In this document: positions 16,935 through 25,558 of the stretch, piece by piece | Position numbering within the stretch: position 1 is the first letter of the stretch | Layout: every line of letters starts with the position of its first letter | Assembly (NCBI GenBank): GCA_022482545.1 | Contig: JAKVOZ010000016.1 | Location: forward strand, 1-43,392 | Origin: Bacteroidales bacterium | GTDB lineage: Bacteria > Bacteroidota > Bacteroidia > Bacteroidales > P3 | Reading direction: 5' to 3' | DNA length: 43,392 nucleotides | Program-made: the position numbers and the translations under genes | The notes under the pieces: generated by a model | What the model was told of the DNA's origin: nothing | The model's input: only the letters and a program-made list of their open reading frames with translations | The model's database searches: none

Positions 16935-16965
16935 TTTGTTTATAATAAAAAATAAACTAAATTTG
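16935..16965 (+). promoter_or_regulatory. Complete Bacteroidota promoter for the lipoprotein-rocD unit
   Basis: TTTG at 16935-16938 and TAAATTTG at 16958-16965, 19 bases apart, form a full -33/-7 pair. Transcription would start near 16972, so the 21-base array at 16988-17071 lies in the 5' leader. Confidence 0.65.
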
Positions 16966-16987
16966 CTGTCGTAAAAAGAAGACAATA

Positions 16988-17071
16988 AAAAACGAAGAAA
17001 TATTTTGTTAAAATAAAGATATATTTCAAAAAAACGAAGAAATAATTTATTAAAACGAAGTTTTTTTTAAG
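16988..17071 (+). repeat. 21-base periodic array, 4 direct units
   Basis: Units at 16988, 17009, 17030 and 17051, exactly 21 bases apart. Three have the exact core AAAACGAAG and one has AAAATAAAG. All run in the same direction, so no hairpin forms. The array ends 26 bases before the ATG of the small lipoprotein. Confidence 0.75.
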
Positions 17072-17097
17072 TCGCTTAATAACAAAGAAATAAGACA

Positions 17098-17205
17098 ATG
17101 AAACAAAAATATACGAGTTTAATATTATTAGCAGTTATTGCTACTATTTTCTTCTCTTGTAAGGCAAGTAAAGAAAGTAAGTCTTCAATATATTCAGCCA
17201 ATTAA
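17098..17205 (+). CDS. Tiny lipoprotein upstream of ornithine aminotransferase
   Basis: A 35-residue reading frame starting MKQKYTSLILLAVIATIFFS, then CKASKESKSS and a short tail IYSAN. It has a basic start, a hydrophobic core and a cysteine at residue 21 in FFSC, which fits a Bacteroidota lipoprotein signal. Only 14 residues would remain after processing. It follows a full promoter, and its stop is 109 bases before rocD. No family was recognised. It could be a real micro-lipoprotein or the remnant of a longer one. The small hairpin at 17234-17250 (CACTAA/TTAGTG) separates it from rocD. Confidence 0.5.
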   Translation: MKQKYTSLILLAVIATIFFSCKASKESKSSIYSAN

Positions 17206-17314
17206 ATTTATAAGGAATAAAATAATTTTATTTCACTAAGTATTTTAGTGGAGAGATATAAATTAAAACATAATTAACATAAAGTAAAATTTACAAATTA
17301 AAACAAAAAACGGT

Positions 17315-18535
17315 ATGACAAAATCAGAAGAATTTATGGAGATGGAGCAAAGATATGGTGCTCACAATTACCATCCACTTCCAGTAGTATTAAACAAAGG
17401 TAAAGGTGCTTTCGTATGGGACGTTGAGGGAAAACGTTATTTTGATTTCCTATCAGCATATAGCGCAGTAAACCAAGGACACTGCCACCCAAAAATTATT
17501 AAGGCTCTTTGCGACCAAGCACAAACATTAACTTTAACTTCACGTGCTTTTTATAATGATTGTTTAGGCCCTTATGAAAAATATGTAACTGAATATTTTG
17601 GTTATGATAAAGTACTTCCAATGAATACAGGAGCAGAAGCAGATGAAACAGCAATGAAACTTGCTCGCCGTTGGGGATATAGAGTTAAACATATTCCAGA
17701 GAATAAAGCAATAATTATTTGTTGTGAAGGTAATTTTCACGGAAGAACAATATCAATAGTATCAATGTCTGTTGATCCTGATGCATATTTAGATTATGGT
17801 CCTTTCACTCCTGGATTTATTAAGATACCTTACAATGATACAAAAGCATTGGCAGAAGTATTAGATAAGTATGGAAAAGATGTTGCAGGTTTTCTTGTTG
17901 AGCCAATACAAGGAGAAGCTGGTGTTTATGTACCAGATGATGGTTATTTAAAGACTTGTTATGATCTTTGCAAGAAGCACAACGTTCTTTTCATAGCTGA
18001 TGAAGTTCAAACAGGTATTGCAAGAACAGGAAAGATGTTGGCTTGCGATTATGAAAACGTTCACCCAGATATATTAATACTTGGAAAAGCAATAAGTGGT
18101 GGAGTTATTCCTATCAGTGCAGTATTGGCTGATGATGAGATAATGCTAACGATAGGACCTGGCGAACACGGCTCAACTTATGGTGGTTTCTGTCTTGCAG
18201 GTCGTGTTGCAGTAGCAGCTCTTCAAGTAGTAAAAGATGAACACTTAACAGAGAAAGCAGAAAAACTTGGAAAGATATTCCGTGATGAGATAAACAAGAT
18301 TAAGAGTCCAATGATTGAAAAGGTAAGAGGTAAAGGTCTTTTGAATGCTGTTATCATAAAACCAATGAATGGCAAAGAAGCATGGGACGTTTGCTTAAAG
18401 ATGAGAGATTTAGGCTTACTTGCTAAACCAACACACAAACATATTATTCGTTTTGCTCCTCCTCTTGTAATAACAGAAGATGAACTAAGAGAAGCAATAG
18501 CAATAATTAAAGAGGCTATCCTTTCTTTTGAATAA
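17315..18535 (+). CDS. rocD: Ornithine aminotransferase
   Basis: A 406-residue class III, PLP-dependent aminotransferase that converts ornithine and 2-oxoglutarate to glutamate semialdehyde and glutamate. Seen are the N-terminal [20 protein letters not shown] typical of ornithine aminotransferases, [16 protein letters not shown] (phosphate binding), [35 protein letters not shown] (the Asp that contacts the pyridine ring) and ILGKAISGG with the PLP lysine K258. The length is normal. It probably shares the promoter at 16935 with the small lipoprotein and is followed by a strong terminator. Codon use looks slightly less A/T-extreme than that of its neighbours (more GCT and CTT), as expected for a highly expressed gene. 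Confidence 0.95.
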   Translation: MTKSEEFMEMEQRYGAHNYHPLPVVLNKGKGAFVWDVEGKRYFDFLSAYSAVNQGHCHPKIIKALCDQAQTLTLTSRAFYNDCLGPYEKYVTEYFGYDKVLPMNTGAEADETAMKLARRWGYRVKHIPENKAIIICCEGNFHGRTISIVSMSVDPDAYLDYGPFTPGFIKIPYNDTKALAEVLDKYGKDVAGFLVEPIQGEAGVYVPDDGYLKTCYDLCKKHNVLFIADEVQTGIARTGKMLACDYENVHPDILILGKAISGGVIPISAVLADDEIMLTIGPGEHGSTYGGFCLAGRVAVAALQVVKDEHLTEKAEKLGKIFRDEINKIKSPMIEKVRGKGLLNAVIIKPMNGKEAWDVCLKMRDLGLLAKPTHKHIIRFAPPLVITEDELREAIAIIKEAILSFE

Positions 18536-18565
18536 TAAAAAAGAAAAGATAAAATCTAAAATGAG

Positions 18566-18602
18566 AAAAGTGAGAGGTATAATATACTTCTCACTTTTTT
18601 TT
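18566..18602 (+). terminator. Rho-independent terminator of rocD
   Basis: AAAAGTGAGAGGTAT (18566-18580) pairs with ATACTTCTCACTTTT (18584-18598), 15 bp with one G-U, a 3-base loop and a run of T after the stem. It is the longest clear stem in the window and differs from the 21-base family. Confidence 0.85.
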
Positions 18603-18662
18603 ATTTATTTGTTTTAATAAAAGATATAACGATTTTTTCTTATTTCTTTGATTAGTTATAAA
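18602..18662 (+). repeat. Diverged 21-base repeat units downstream of the MATE gene
   Basis: TATTTATTTGTTTTAATAAA at 18602 differs in two bases from the unit at 20102. TATTTCTTTG recurs at 18641, but 39 rather than 42 bases on, so the phase is broken. The segment ends at the stop of the minus-strand MATE gene. Confidence 0.45.
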
Positions 18663-18664
18663 AA

Positions 18665-20017
18665 TTAATCTTTTTCTTTTTTTATGGAATTAAAATGTCG
18701 TTTGACTGTCTTATGAAAACGTCTATGATAAAGAATAGCTGCCGTAAGTAATCCTGCCATAAAACCAGCAAAAACACTCCAAGCACCAAGATTAAACACA
18801 AATCCACACACATAAGCAAAAGGAAGAGAAACCAAAGCATAAGATATAAAAGCGTATTTCATTGGTTTAGCAACATCATTTATGCCTCTTAATCCTGCAA
18901 GACCTGATACTTGCGAGCCATCAAAGAGTTGAAAGAAACCAGCTACAATAAAAAACTGACTAGCTACTGCAATAACATTTTCATCTTCCGTGAATAGCTC
19001 TGCTATATATTTACCAAAAAAAATAAATATAAAGGCAAAGAAAAACATAACAACAAGTACCATACGAAAACCTGCCAAAAAGTTGTGTTTTACTTCTTTT
19101 TCGTTGTCAGCACCAAAAGCATGCGAAACCAATACTGTTGTTGCAGAACATATACCAGAAGCTGTAAGAAAGGTGGTGCTAATCATTGTTGAAATAATTT
19201 GAAAAGCAGCAAGACAAGTAGCAGAAATCCAACCCATCATTAAAGATATTCCAGATAAAGCTAAAAATTCCAAGAACATCTGTCCTGCTATTGGTAAGCC
19301 TATCCTTAAAAGAGATGAATGAAGATATGTTGAAAAATTGCTCCACTTAAAACTCTTTATATAAAACGAGTATTTTTTGCTAAGATATATATAAAGGAAG
19401 AAAGCAATAGGAGAGAGTAGACGAGAAACGAATGTAGATACTCCTGCACCAAGTACTCCTAATTGTGGAAAACCAAACTTACCATAAATAAGCAAATAAT
19501 TTCCTATAATATTTAACACATTAGCAGAAATGGTTATTATCATTGCTGCCTTAGTGTTATCTATTCCTTCCATAAACTGTTTGAAACAAAGGAAGATAAG
19601 CATTGGAATAAATGAAAAAGTAACGACAATATAATATGGTTTGCACATATCTATTACTCTTTCATCTTGTCCAAAGTATTGAAGAAAAGGAATAAGACAC
19701 AAAAGCAAAGCAACGATGATAATAGATATTATAGTGTTGAGCGATAATGAGTTTTGAAACAAAGAAACAACGGTCTTAGTCTTTTTTTGTGCATAGTTTT
19801 GCCCAACAAGAGGAGTGAGAGCCATAGCGATACCCATTCCAATGACAAGAGCATTATAAGTAAGCATACCAGCAAAAGCAGTAGCAGCCAAAGGTATTGT
19901 TCCTAAATGTCCCACCATAAGAGTATCTACTATTTGCACAAGGTTTTGTCCAAGCGATGAAAGTATGATTGGAATAGCAAGTGAAAGATTTTGCTTATAA
20001 TATTGTTTTTGTATCAT
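18665..20017 (-). CDS. MATE-family multidrug/metabolite exporter
   Basis: A 450-residue inner-membrane protein with about 12 helices in two similar halves. Typical NorM/MATE features are ILSSLGQNLVQIVDTLMVGH and LGTIPLAATAFAGMLTYNAL in the first half, TPLVGQNYAQKKTKTVVSLF, and, in the second half, SGICSATTVLVSHAFGADNE and VSGLAGLRGINDVAKP. Such proteins export drugs or metabolites using Na+ or H+ gradients; the substrate here is unknown. No promoter box is obvious upstream, where the gap is filled by a 21-base array. The charged C-terminal tail (KRHFNSIKKEKD) is cytoplasmic. Confidence 0.9.
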   Translation of the reverse strand: MIQKQYYKQNLSLAIPIILSSLGQNLVQIVDTLMVGHLGTIPLAATAFAGMLTYNALVIGMGIAMALTPLVGQNYAQKKTKTVVSLFQNSLSLNTIISIIIVALLLCLIPFLQYFGQDERVIDMCKPYYIVVTFSFIPMLIFLCFKQFMEGIDNTKAAMIITISANVLNIIGNYLLIYGKFGFPQLGVLGAGVSTFVSRLLSPIAFFLYIYLSKKYSFYIKSFKWSNFSTYLHSSLLRIGLPIAGQMFLEFLALSGISLMMGWISATCLAAFQIISTMISTTFLTASGICSATTVLVSHAFGADNEKEVKHNFLAGFRMVLVVMFFFAFIFIFFGKYIAELFTEDENVIAVASQFFIVAGFFQLFDGSQVSGLAGLRGINDVAKPMKYAFISYALVSLPFAYVCGFVFNLGAWSVFAGFMAGLLTAAILYHRRFHKTVKRHFNSIKKEKD

Positions 20018-20080
20018 TATTTGTAAAGTCTTTTTTTATACTTTTTTATGTGTTTATTTTATTTATTTAATTAAAAAAAA

Positions 20081-20227
20081 TAAAACGAAGAAATATTTTA
20101 TTATTTCTTTGTTTTAGTAAAATATCTCTTGATTTTATTTAAATAGATTAAAGAGATATTTTATTACCTCTTTAATCTGTTTTTAGCATTATTTTTTAAT
20201 CTGTTTTAGATATTAAAAATATTGTTT
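20081..20227 (+). repeat. 21-base periodic array, 7 units, with two terminator-like hairpins
   Basis: Units start at 20081, 20102, 20123, 20144, 20165, 20186 and 20207; all but 20186 begin with TA. Adjacent units alternate between the AAAACGAAGAAAT form and the ATTTCTTTGTTTT form. So 20081-20095 pairs with 20102-20116 (15 bp, one G-U), and 20145-20155 pairs with 20168-20178 (11 bp, perfect). On the minus strand the first hairpin is followed by a T-rich tract, fitting a terminator for the 20230 gene. The array fills the whole gap to that gene's stop. Confidence 0.75.
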
Positions 20228-20229
20228 TT

Positions 20230-21162
20230 TTATCTTTTAAGATAATTTTTTATGTTATTAATTACTATTTCTATTCTATCATCAAAGCTCTCTCTTGTTG
20301 CATAAGCAATATGTGGTACAACAATACAGTTCTTTGCTGTTAGAAGAGGGTGATTTGTAGCAAGCGGTGGCTCTTTTTCAAAAACATCTATTCCTGCTCC
20401 AAGAAGTTTTCCTTCGTTTAACATGGTGGCAAGATAAGTGTTATCAATAACATTTCCTCTTGCAGTATTAATAACAATGGCAGAAGGTTTGCAAAGGTCA
20501 AGCATCTCTTTGTTTATAAGATGAAATGTCTGCTTTGTTAGTGGTGTATGAACAGAAACAATATCACTTTCTTTCATAAGTGTCTTTAAATCTACATAAG
20601 AAATGCCTTTATCAATTAAGTCTTGTTTCTTTGTACGAGAATAGGCAAGGATTTTGCAACCAAAGTTTTGTAAAAGAAGGGCTGTCCTTGTTCCTATTGC
20701 ACCTGTTCCTACAATACCAACAGTTTTGTTTCTTAATTCAAAACCAAGATAATTGTTTCTTGTTTTTCCTTGTCTTATATCTTCATTCAAAACAGATATA
20801 TGACGAAGAACATCTATCATTAAACCTATTGCAAGTTCAGAAACACCTTCTGTTGCATAACCACTTGCATTAATTATTTCAATATTTTTTTCTTTGCAAA
20901 ATTCTTGGTCAATATGGTCAATGCCAGTGAAAGCAACAGCAAGCATTTTTAAGTGTTTGCATTCATTAAGTACGTTCTTTGTTAAAGGAATGTTAGAAAT
21001 TATTACAATATCTGCATCTTTCATTCTTTCAATCAAAGTTTTTTCGTCTTCTTTTCTGTCATAATACATAAGAAAACTATGCCCCAAACAAGAAAACTCT
21101 TTTTTTATTTCTTCTTCTTTTGCTTTACCTATACCAATTGGCTCAACTGCTATAATATTCAT
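20230..21162 (-). CDS. D-isomer-specific 2-hydroxyacid dehydrogenase
   Basis: A 310-residue cytoplasmic NAD(P)-dependent dehydrogenase. The Rossmann motif is VGIVGTGAIGTRTALLL (the GxGxxG pattern at about residues 149-154). The catalytic set is Arg235 (VINTARGNVID), Glu264 (DVFEKEPP) and His284 (VVPHIAYAT). It lacks the ACT domain of long SerA forms, so it may be a hydroxypyruvate/glyoxylate reductase, a D-lactate-type enzyme or a short 3-phosphoglycerate dehydrogenase. The substrate is not decidable. It is separated by 33 bases from the M3 peptidase gene upstream on the same strand, so the two may be co-transcribed. Confidence 0.88.
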   Translation of the reverse strand: MNIIAVEPIGIGKAKEEEIKKEFSCLGHSFLMYYDRKEDEKTLIERMKDADIVIISNIPLTKNVLNECKHLKMLAVAFTGIDHIDQEFCKEKNIEIINASGYATEGVSELAIGLMIDVLRHISVLNEDIRQGKTRNNYLGFELRNKTVGIVGTGAIGTRTALLLQNFGCKILAYSRTKKQDLIDKGISYVDLKTLMKESDIVSVHTPLTKQTFHLINKEMLDLCKPSAIVINTARGNVIDNTYLATMLNEGKLLGAGIDVFEKEPPLATNHPLLTAKNCIVVPHIAYATRESFDDRIEIVINNIKNYLKR

Positions 21163-21195
21163 CTTATTTTTAATTTTCCACTATCAATTTTTAAC

Positions 21196-23322
21196 TTATT
21201 TAATAAATCCTTCTCTTCTTAATAGTGCTTCATTTGTTGGCTCATGACCACGAAATGCTTTGTAAAGTTCCATTGGTTTTTTGCTACCACCTTTTGATAG
21301 AATGTTAGTACGGAAAGATTTTGCCACTTCTGGATTAAATATACCTTTTTCTTTAAATGCTTGGAAAGCATCTGCATCAATTACTTCTGCCCACTTGTAT
21401 CCATAATATCCAGATGCGTATCCGCCTGCAAAGATGTGAGAGAACTGTGTGCTCATACAGCAACCATCAACCATTGGCATAAGTTCTGCACGTTTAGATG
21501 CTTGTTTTTCTACTTCAACAACATCACCAGAAAAAGGTTTTTCAATAGAATGCCATTGCATATCAAGAATACCAAAGAAAAGCTGACGAATAGATAACCA
21601 ACCTGCTTCAAATTGACGTGCAGCAATAAGTTTATCTATCATTTGTTGTGATATTTTTTCTCCTGTCTTATAGTTTACAGCAAACAAGTCAAGAAATTCT
21701 TTTTCATAAGCAAAGTTCTCATTAAATTGTGAAGGACATTCTACAAAATCATGAGCAACACTTGTTCCTGAAAGACTTTTATAATGGCATTCTGTAAGTA
21801 TTCCGTGAAGACAATGACCAAATTCATGCAAAAGAGTTGTTACTTCATCAAATGTAAGTAGGGAAGGAGTCTTCTTTGTTGGCTTAGAAAAGTTAGTAAC
21901 AAGTTGTATTAATGGACGAATCTCATTACCATTAACGTTGCTTTCTTCTCTAAAACTTGTCATCCAAGCACCTTCTCTTTTGTTACTTCTTGGAAAGAAA
22001 TCCATATACAAGATAGCCATAAACTTATTGTTGGCTTTGTCCCATACTTCATATACTTTGACGTCCTTATTATAAACAGGTATTTCTTTATTCTCTCTAA
22101 ATTCCAAACCATATAGCTTTTCTGCCAAAGTGAAAGCACCTTTACGTACATAATCTAAATTAAAATATGGTTTATAATCTTCTGGGTTTATAGAATATTT
22201 TTCATTTTTTAGTTTCTCGCTCCAATAAGAAAAATCCCAACGATTAACTTGCCCTTTAAATCCATTATCAGAAGCATATTTCTGAACCATCTCTAAATCT
22301 TTTTTAGCATAAGGCATTGACATATTAAGTAATGAAGAAAGAAAATCATTTACTTTTTCTGGGTTTTCTGCCATCTTATCTTCCAAAGCATACTCTGCAT
22401 AACTCTTATAACCAAGAAGGTTTGCTATCTTTAAACGAAGATTAGCTATATTAACTAATACTTGTTTGTTGTCATTGCTATCTCCATGATTACTCTTTGA
22501 ATTGAAAGCAATCCACATCTTTTTTCTTAAATCACTATTAGGACAATAACTCATAAATGCTGAATAAGAAGGATAGTCAAGCGTAAAAACATAACCTTTT
22601 ACTTTTCTTGTCTTTGCTTCTTGCTCTGCCGCATCAATAGCATACTGTGGCATACCTTTCAAATCTTTTTTGTCTGTGATATTAAGAACGAAAGAATTGT
22701 TATCATTAAGAACATTTTGATTAAATTTTAATGTTAAAATAGAAAGTTCTTGTGTTGCCTTGCGATATTCTTCTTTATCGTTACCTGTAAGCAATGCTCC
22801 ACTACGAATAAAACTTTTATAAACATCATCAAGTAACATTCTTTGTTCGGTAGTTAAAGGAATATCATCTCTTTTGTCATAAACCATTTTTATTTTAGCA
22901 AAAAGTTGTGCATTCATAGCAACATCGTTAGAGTATTTTGTAATCTCAGGAGAAATTTCTTGTGCTATTTCTTGCATTTGCTTACTTGTATTTGCCTCAT
23001 TAAGATTAAAAAATACACTTGTTACTCTATCTAACATCTTGCCACTTTGATCATATGCTACAATTACATTCTCAAAATTTGGTTCTTGTGGATTTGAGAT
23101 TATTGCATTAATATCTTGCTTTGCAAGTTCTAAGGCATAAAGCATTGCTGGTTTGTAATCTGTTATTTTTATAAGGTCAAAAGGAGGTGTTTGATAAGGA
23201 GTAACCCATTTCATAACAAGTGGATTAGTTTCTTTAATTGTTTGCATCTCTTGCTTTGACATCTGTGCTGATAATAATGTTGCTGTCATAAGTGAAAGTG
23301 TTAATAAAACTGTTTTTTTCAT
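21196..23322 (-). CDS. M3-family zinc peptidase (peptidyl-dipeptidase Dcp type), exported
   Basis: A 708-residue metallopeptidase with a signal peptide (KKTVLLTLSLMTATLLSAQ, cut near residue 20). The zinc site is HEFGH (H499, E500, H503) with the third ligand probably E528 in HDFVECPSQFNENF, as in the oligopeptidase/Dcp family. The substrate-binding region FAGGYASGYYGYKWAEVIDA near residue 640 is also conserved. It probably trims peptides in the periplasm, releasing dipeptides from C-termini. It has its own -7 box at 23358-23365. Confidence 0.92.
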   Translation of the reverse strand: MKKTVLLTLSLMTATLLSAQMSKQEMQTIKETNPLVMKWVTPYQTPPFDLIKITDYKPAMLYALELAKQDINAIISNPQEPNFENVIVAYDQSGKMLDRVTSVFFNLNEANTSKQMQEIAQEISPEITKYSNDVAMNAQLFAKIKMVYDKRDDIPLTTEQRMLLDDVYKSFIRSGALLTGNDKEEYRKATQELSILTLKFNQNVLNDNNSFVLNITDKKDLKGMPQYAIDAAEQEAKTRKVKGYVFTLDYPSYSAFMSYCPNSDLRKKMWIAFNSKSNHGDSNDNKQVLVNIANLRLKIANLLGYKSYAEYALEDKMAENPEKVNDFLSSLLNMSMPYAKKDLEMVQKYASDNGFKGQVNRWDFSYWSEKLKNEKYSINPEDYKPYFNLDYVRKGAFTLAEKLYGLEFRENKEIPVYNKDVKVYEVWDKANNKFMAILYMDFFPRSNKREGAWMTSFREESNVNGNEIRPLIQLVTNFSKPTKKTPSLLTFDEVTTLLHEFGHCLHGILTECHYKSLSGTSVAHDFVECPSQFNENFAYEKEFLDLFAVNYKTGEKISQQMIDKLIAARQFEAGWLSIRQLFFGILDMQWHSIEKPFSGDVVEVEKQASKRAELMPMVDGCCMSTQFSHIFAGGYASGYYGYKWAEVIDADAFQAFKEKGIFNPEVAKSFRTNILSKGGSKKPMELYKAFRGHEPTNEALLRREGFIK

Positions 23323-23357
23323 ACTATTTTTTTCTATTTATTTTTTAATATATTTTG

Positions 23358-23365
23358 CAAAAATA
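23358..23365 (-). promoter_or_regulatory. -7 box of the M3 peptidase gene
   Basis: The minus strand reads TATTTTTG followed by C, 35 bases before the ATG at 23322. The same gap carries the divergent promoter at 23535. Confidence 0.55.
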
Positions 23366-23421
23366 CACCAAAAAAAATTCATAAGAAAATAAAACCTTAT
23401 TTTAATAAAAAAACATAAAAA

Positions 23422-23506
23422 TTTTTCTTCTTTTTTATAATGCAAAAACGAAGAAAAAAATCATTAAAACGAAGAGTTAATGAATTTTTGTGAAGAAAAA
23501 AAACAA
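23422..23506 (+). repeat. 21-base periodic array, 3-4 units, in a divergent gap
   Basis: Clear units at 23444 (core AAAACGAAG), 23465 (TAAAACGAAGAGTTAATG) and 23486 (TTTTGTGAAGAAAAAA). A diverged reverse-type unit (TTTTTCTTCTTTTTTA) lies just before, at about 23422. The array sits between the divergent promoters of the M3 peptidase and the 23566 gene, so it cannot be a terminator for either. Confidence 0.65.
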
Positions 23507-23534
23507 ATTGTTTTTCTTGTCAATAAAAATATTG

Positions 23535-23542
23535 TATATTTG
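23535..23542 (+). promoter_or_regulatory. -7 box of the T9SS cargo gene at 23566
   Basis: TATATTTG followed by C, 23 bases before the ATG. A TTG at 23517-23519 is 15 bases upstream, a little close for a -33 box. Confidence 0.55.
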
Positions 23543-23565
23543 CAAAACTCATAATAAAAATAAAT

Positions 23566-24663
23566 ATGAAACATCTAATAAAATACTTTTTAATATTTAC
23601 TGTCTTCGTTACTTACAACCATAGTATTAAAGCACAGAGTTACAATTTGCCACGATGTCTTGAAGGTGTATCTGGAATGATTTATTACAATAATACATTA
23701 CTTGCCATAGATGACCATGGCAGTAGTATGATTTATTATATAGATACAACAGGAGATGTTTTTGATAGTGTTGATACTCATATTGCTTTTAAGGATTTAG
23801 AAGAAATATCACAAGATAGTCTTTATGTTTATTTAGGAGATTTTGGTAATAATGATACCGGAAATAGAACAGATTTGAAAATATATAAGATACTTAAAAG
23901 TTCTTTATCTGGACAATTGAAAATAGATAGTATTTGTTTTTCGTATTCAAATCAAACTGATTTTTCACAACAAGCAAACAATAAAACTGATTTTGATTGT
24001 GAGGCAATGATAGTTAAGGATTCTTCAATATACTTATTTAATAAACAATGGATAAGTATGAAGACATCATTGTATAGAATACCTAATACAATTGGTAATC
24101 AAACAGCAGAACTTATTTCTACTTATAATATTAATGGTCTTATAACAGGAGCAGATTATATAAAAGAAATTAATAAAATAATGCTGGTTGGATATTCAAA
24201 ATTGATGATACCTTTCTATATTTGTCTTTCTGGTTTTCAAAATGATAATAATTTTCTTGGATATACAATAGATAAACAAAATTTAATCAATTATAGTTTT
24301 CATCAAATAGAATCAATAACGAATAGTGATAACACAACTTTTTATCTTGCCAATGAAAAACTTACATATAATGGAGTAACGATTACTCAACAATTACACA
24401 AACTATACATACCTAATTATTCAAATCTAAATAATCTATATTCATCTGAAGATGATGTTATTATTTATCCAGTACCAGTAAGAAATGTTATCAATATTAA
24501 ATGCAAAAATATTATAAGAGTTTCTATATATAATAACATAGGAGAACAGATTTTTCAGAAAAAATATTCTCCAAGAAATAATTGTAAAATAAATTTAAAG
24601 AATTATCAACATGGAGAATATGTTGTTAATATTGAAAAGCAAGATAAAAGCAAAAATAAGTAA
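23566..24663 (+). CDS. Secreted beta-propeller-like protein with type IX sorting domain
   Basis: A 365-residue protein. Its signal peptide (KYFLIFTVFVTYNHSIKAQ) ends near residue 24. The body has repeated strand pairs (SGMIYYNNTLLAIDDHGSS, DSLYVYLGDFGNNDTGNRTD, FDCEAMIVKDSSIYLFNKQW, NGLITGADYIKEINKIMLVG) that fit a beta-propeller seen in many uncharacterised Bacteroidota proteins. The last 75 residues (VIIYPVPVRNVINIK to HGEYVVNIEKQ) match a type A T9SS C-terminal sorting domain. It should be exported through T9SS and either released or attached to the surface. Its substrate or function is unknown. Confidence 0.8.
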   Translation: MKHLIKYFLIFTVFVTYNHSIKAQSYNLPRCLEGVSGMIYYNNTLLAIDDHGSSMIYYIDTTGDVFDSVDTHIAFKDLEEISQDSLYVYLGDFGNNDTGNRTDLKIYKILKSSLSGQLKIDSICFSYSNQTDFSQQANNKTDFDCEAMIVKDSSIYLFNKQWISMKTSLYRIPNTIGNQTAELISTYNINGLITGADYIKEINKIMLVGYSKLMIPFYICLSGFQNDNNFLGYTIDKQNLINYSFHQIESITNSDNTTFYLANEKLTYNGVTITQQLHKLYIPNYSNLNNLYSSEDDVIIYPVPVRNVINIKCKNIIRVSIYNNIGEQIFQKKYSPRNNCKINLKNYQHGEYVVNIEKQDKSKNK

Positions 24664-24709
24664 GAAAATAGTACTTTAATACTAATTTACAAACAAAGCG
24701 TATTGATTG

Positions 24710-25477
24710 ATGAGATATTTTTTACATTTACAATATAACGGAAAAAATTATCACGGTTGGCAAAAACAACCTAATGGAATAACTATTGAGGAAGTTTTAG
24801 AAACAGCAATGAGTAATGTTTTAGGTAATGACATAAATCTAATTGGCTGTGGGAGAACAGATACAGGAGTTAATGCAAAAAACTTTTATGCTCATTTTGA
24901 TTATGATAAATTAGAACAAGAGGATATTGATTTTCTTGTAAATAAACTCAATTCTTATCTTTCTAATGATATAAGAATATTTGATATTTTGCCAGTTAAA
25001 GAAAATTGTAATGCACGTTTTGATGCAATTAGTAGAACATATAAATATTACATTTCAAAAACCAAACAACCATTCAATCAAGATTTTTCTTATTTTATAC
25101 CATATTCATTAGATGTTGAGAAGATGAATACTGCTGCTAAAATACTATATCAATATGATGATTTTTCTTGTTTTTCCAAATCACACACACAAACAAATAA
25201 TAATAATTGCAAGATAATGTATATTAAATGGGAAGAAAAGAAAGATTATATTATTTTCACAATAAAAGCCAATCGTTTTCTTAGGAATATGGTTAGAGCA
25301 ATAGTTGGAACACTTCTTGAAGTTGGAAAAGGTAAAATTGAAGTTGAAGATGTAAGTAAAATAATAGAATCCAAAAATAGGAGTGAGGCCGGAATATCAG
25401 TGCCAGCAAAAGCTCTTTTTTTAGAAGAAATTGAATATGATAAATCAAATTTTTTAGAAAAATTGTTCATATATTAA
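24710..25477 (+). CDS. truA: tRNA pseudouridine(38-40) synthase
   Basis: A 255-residue cytoplasmic enzyme that makes pseudouridine at positions 38-40 of tRNA anticodon arms. The catalytic aspartate is D51 in GCGRTDTGVNA. Other TruA motifs are QYNGKNYHGWQKQPNGITIE near the N-terminus, RFDAISRTYKYYISK, DDFSCFSKSH and FTIKANRFLRNMVRAIVGTL. The start ATG at 24710 is preferred over a TTG one codon earlier. The length is normal. It is 46 bases downstream of the T9SS gene and probably read through from it. Confidence 0.95.
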   Translation: MRYFLHLQYNGKNYHGWQKQPNGITIEEVLETAMSNVLGNDINLIGCGRTDTGVNAKNFYAHFDYDKLEQEDIDFLVNKLNSYLSNDIRIFDILPVKENCNARFDAISRTYKYYISKTKQPFNQDFSYFIPYSLDVEKMNTAAKILYQYDDFSCFSKSHTQTNNNNCKIMYIKWEEKKDYIIFTIKANRFLRNMVRAIVGTLLEVGKGKIEVEDVSKIIESKNRSEAGISVPAKALFLEEIEYDKSNFLEKLFIY

Positions 25478-25558
25478 TAAAAATATGTAAGTTTGCAAAA
25501 ACTTTAAAAAGTATAATCAAATAAAATAAATAAAATAACAATTCAAAAAATCAAAGAA

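Noticed and set aside
16988-17071. The 21-base arrays as a CRISPR locus
   Set aside because: Units are contiguous without unique spacers, far too short, and no cas genes are present.
22431-22446. TTAAACGAAGATTAG in the M3 peptidase gene as a further repeat copy
   Set aside because: Only part of the core matches, and no second unit follows at 21 bases; it is explained by Leu-Arg-Leu codons.
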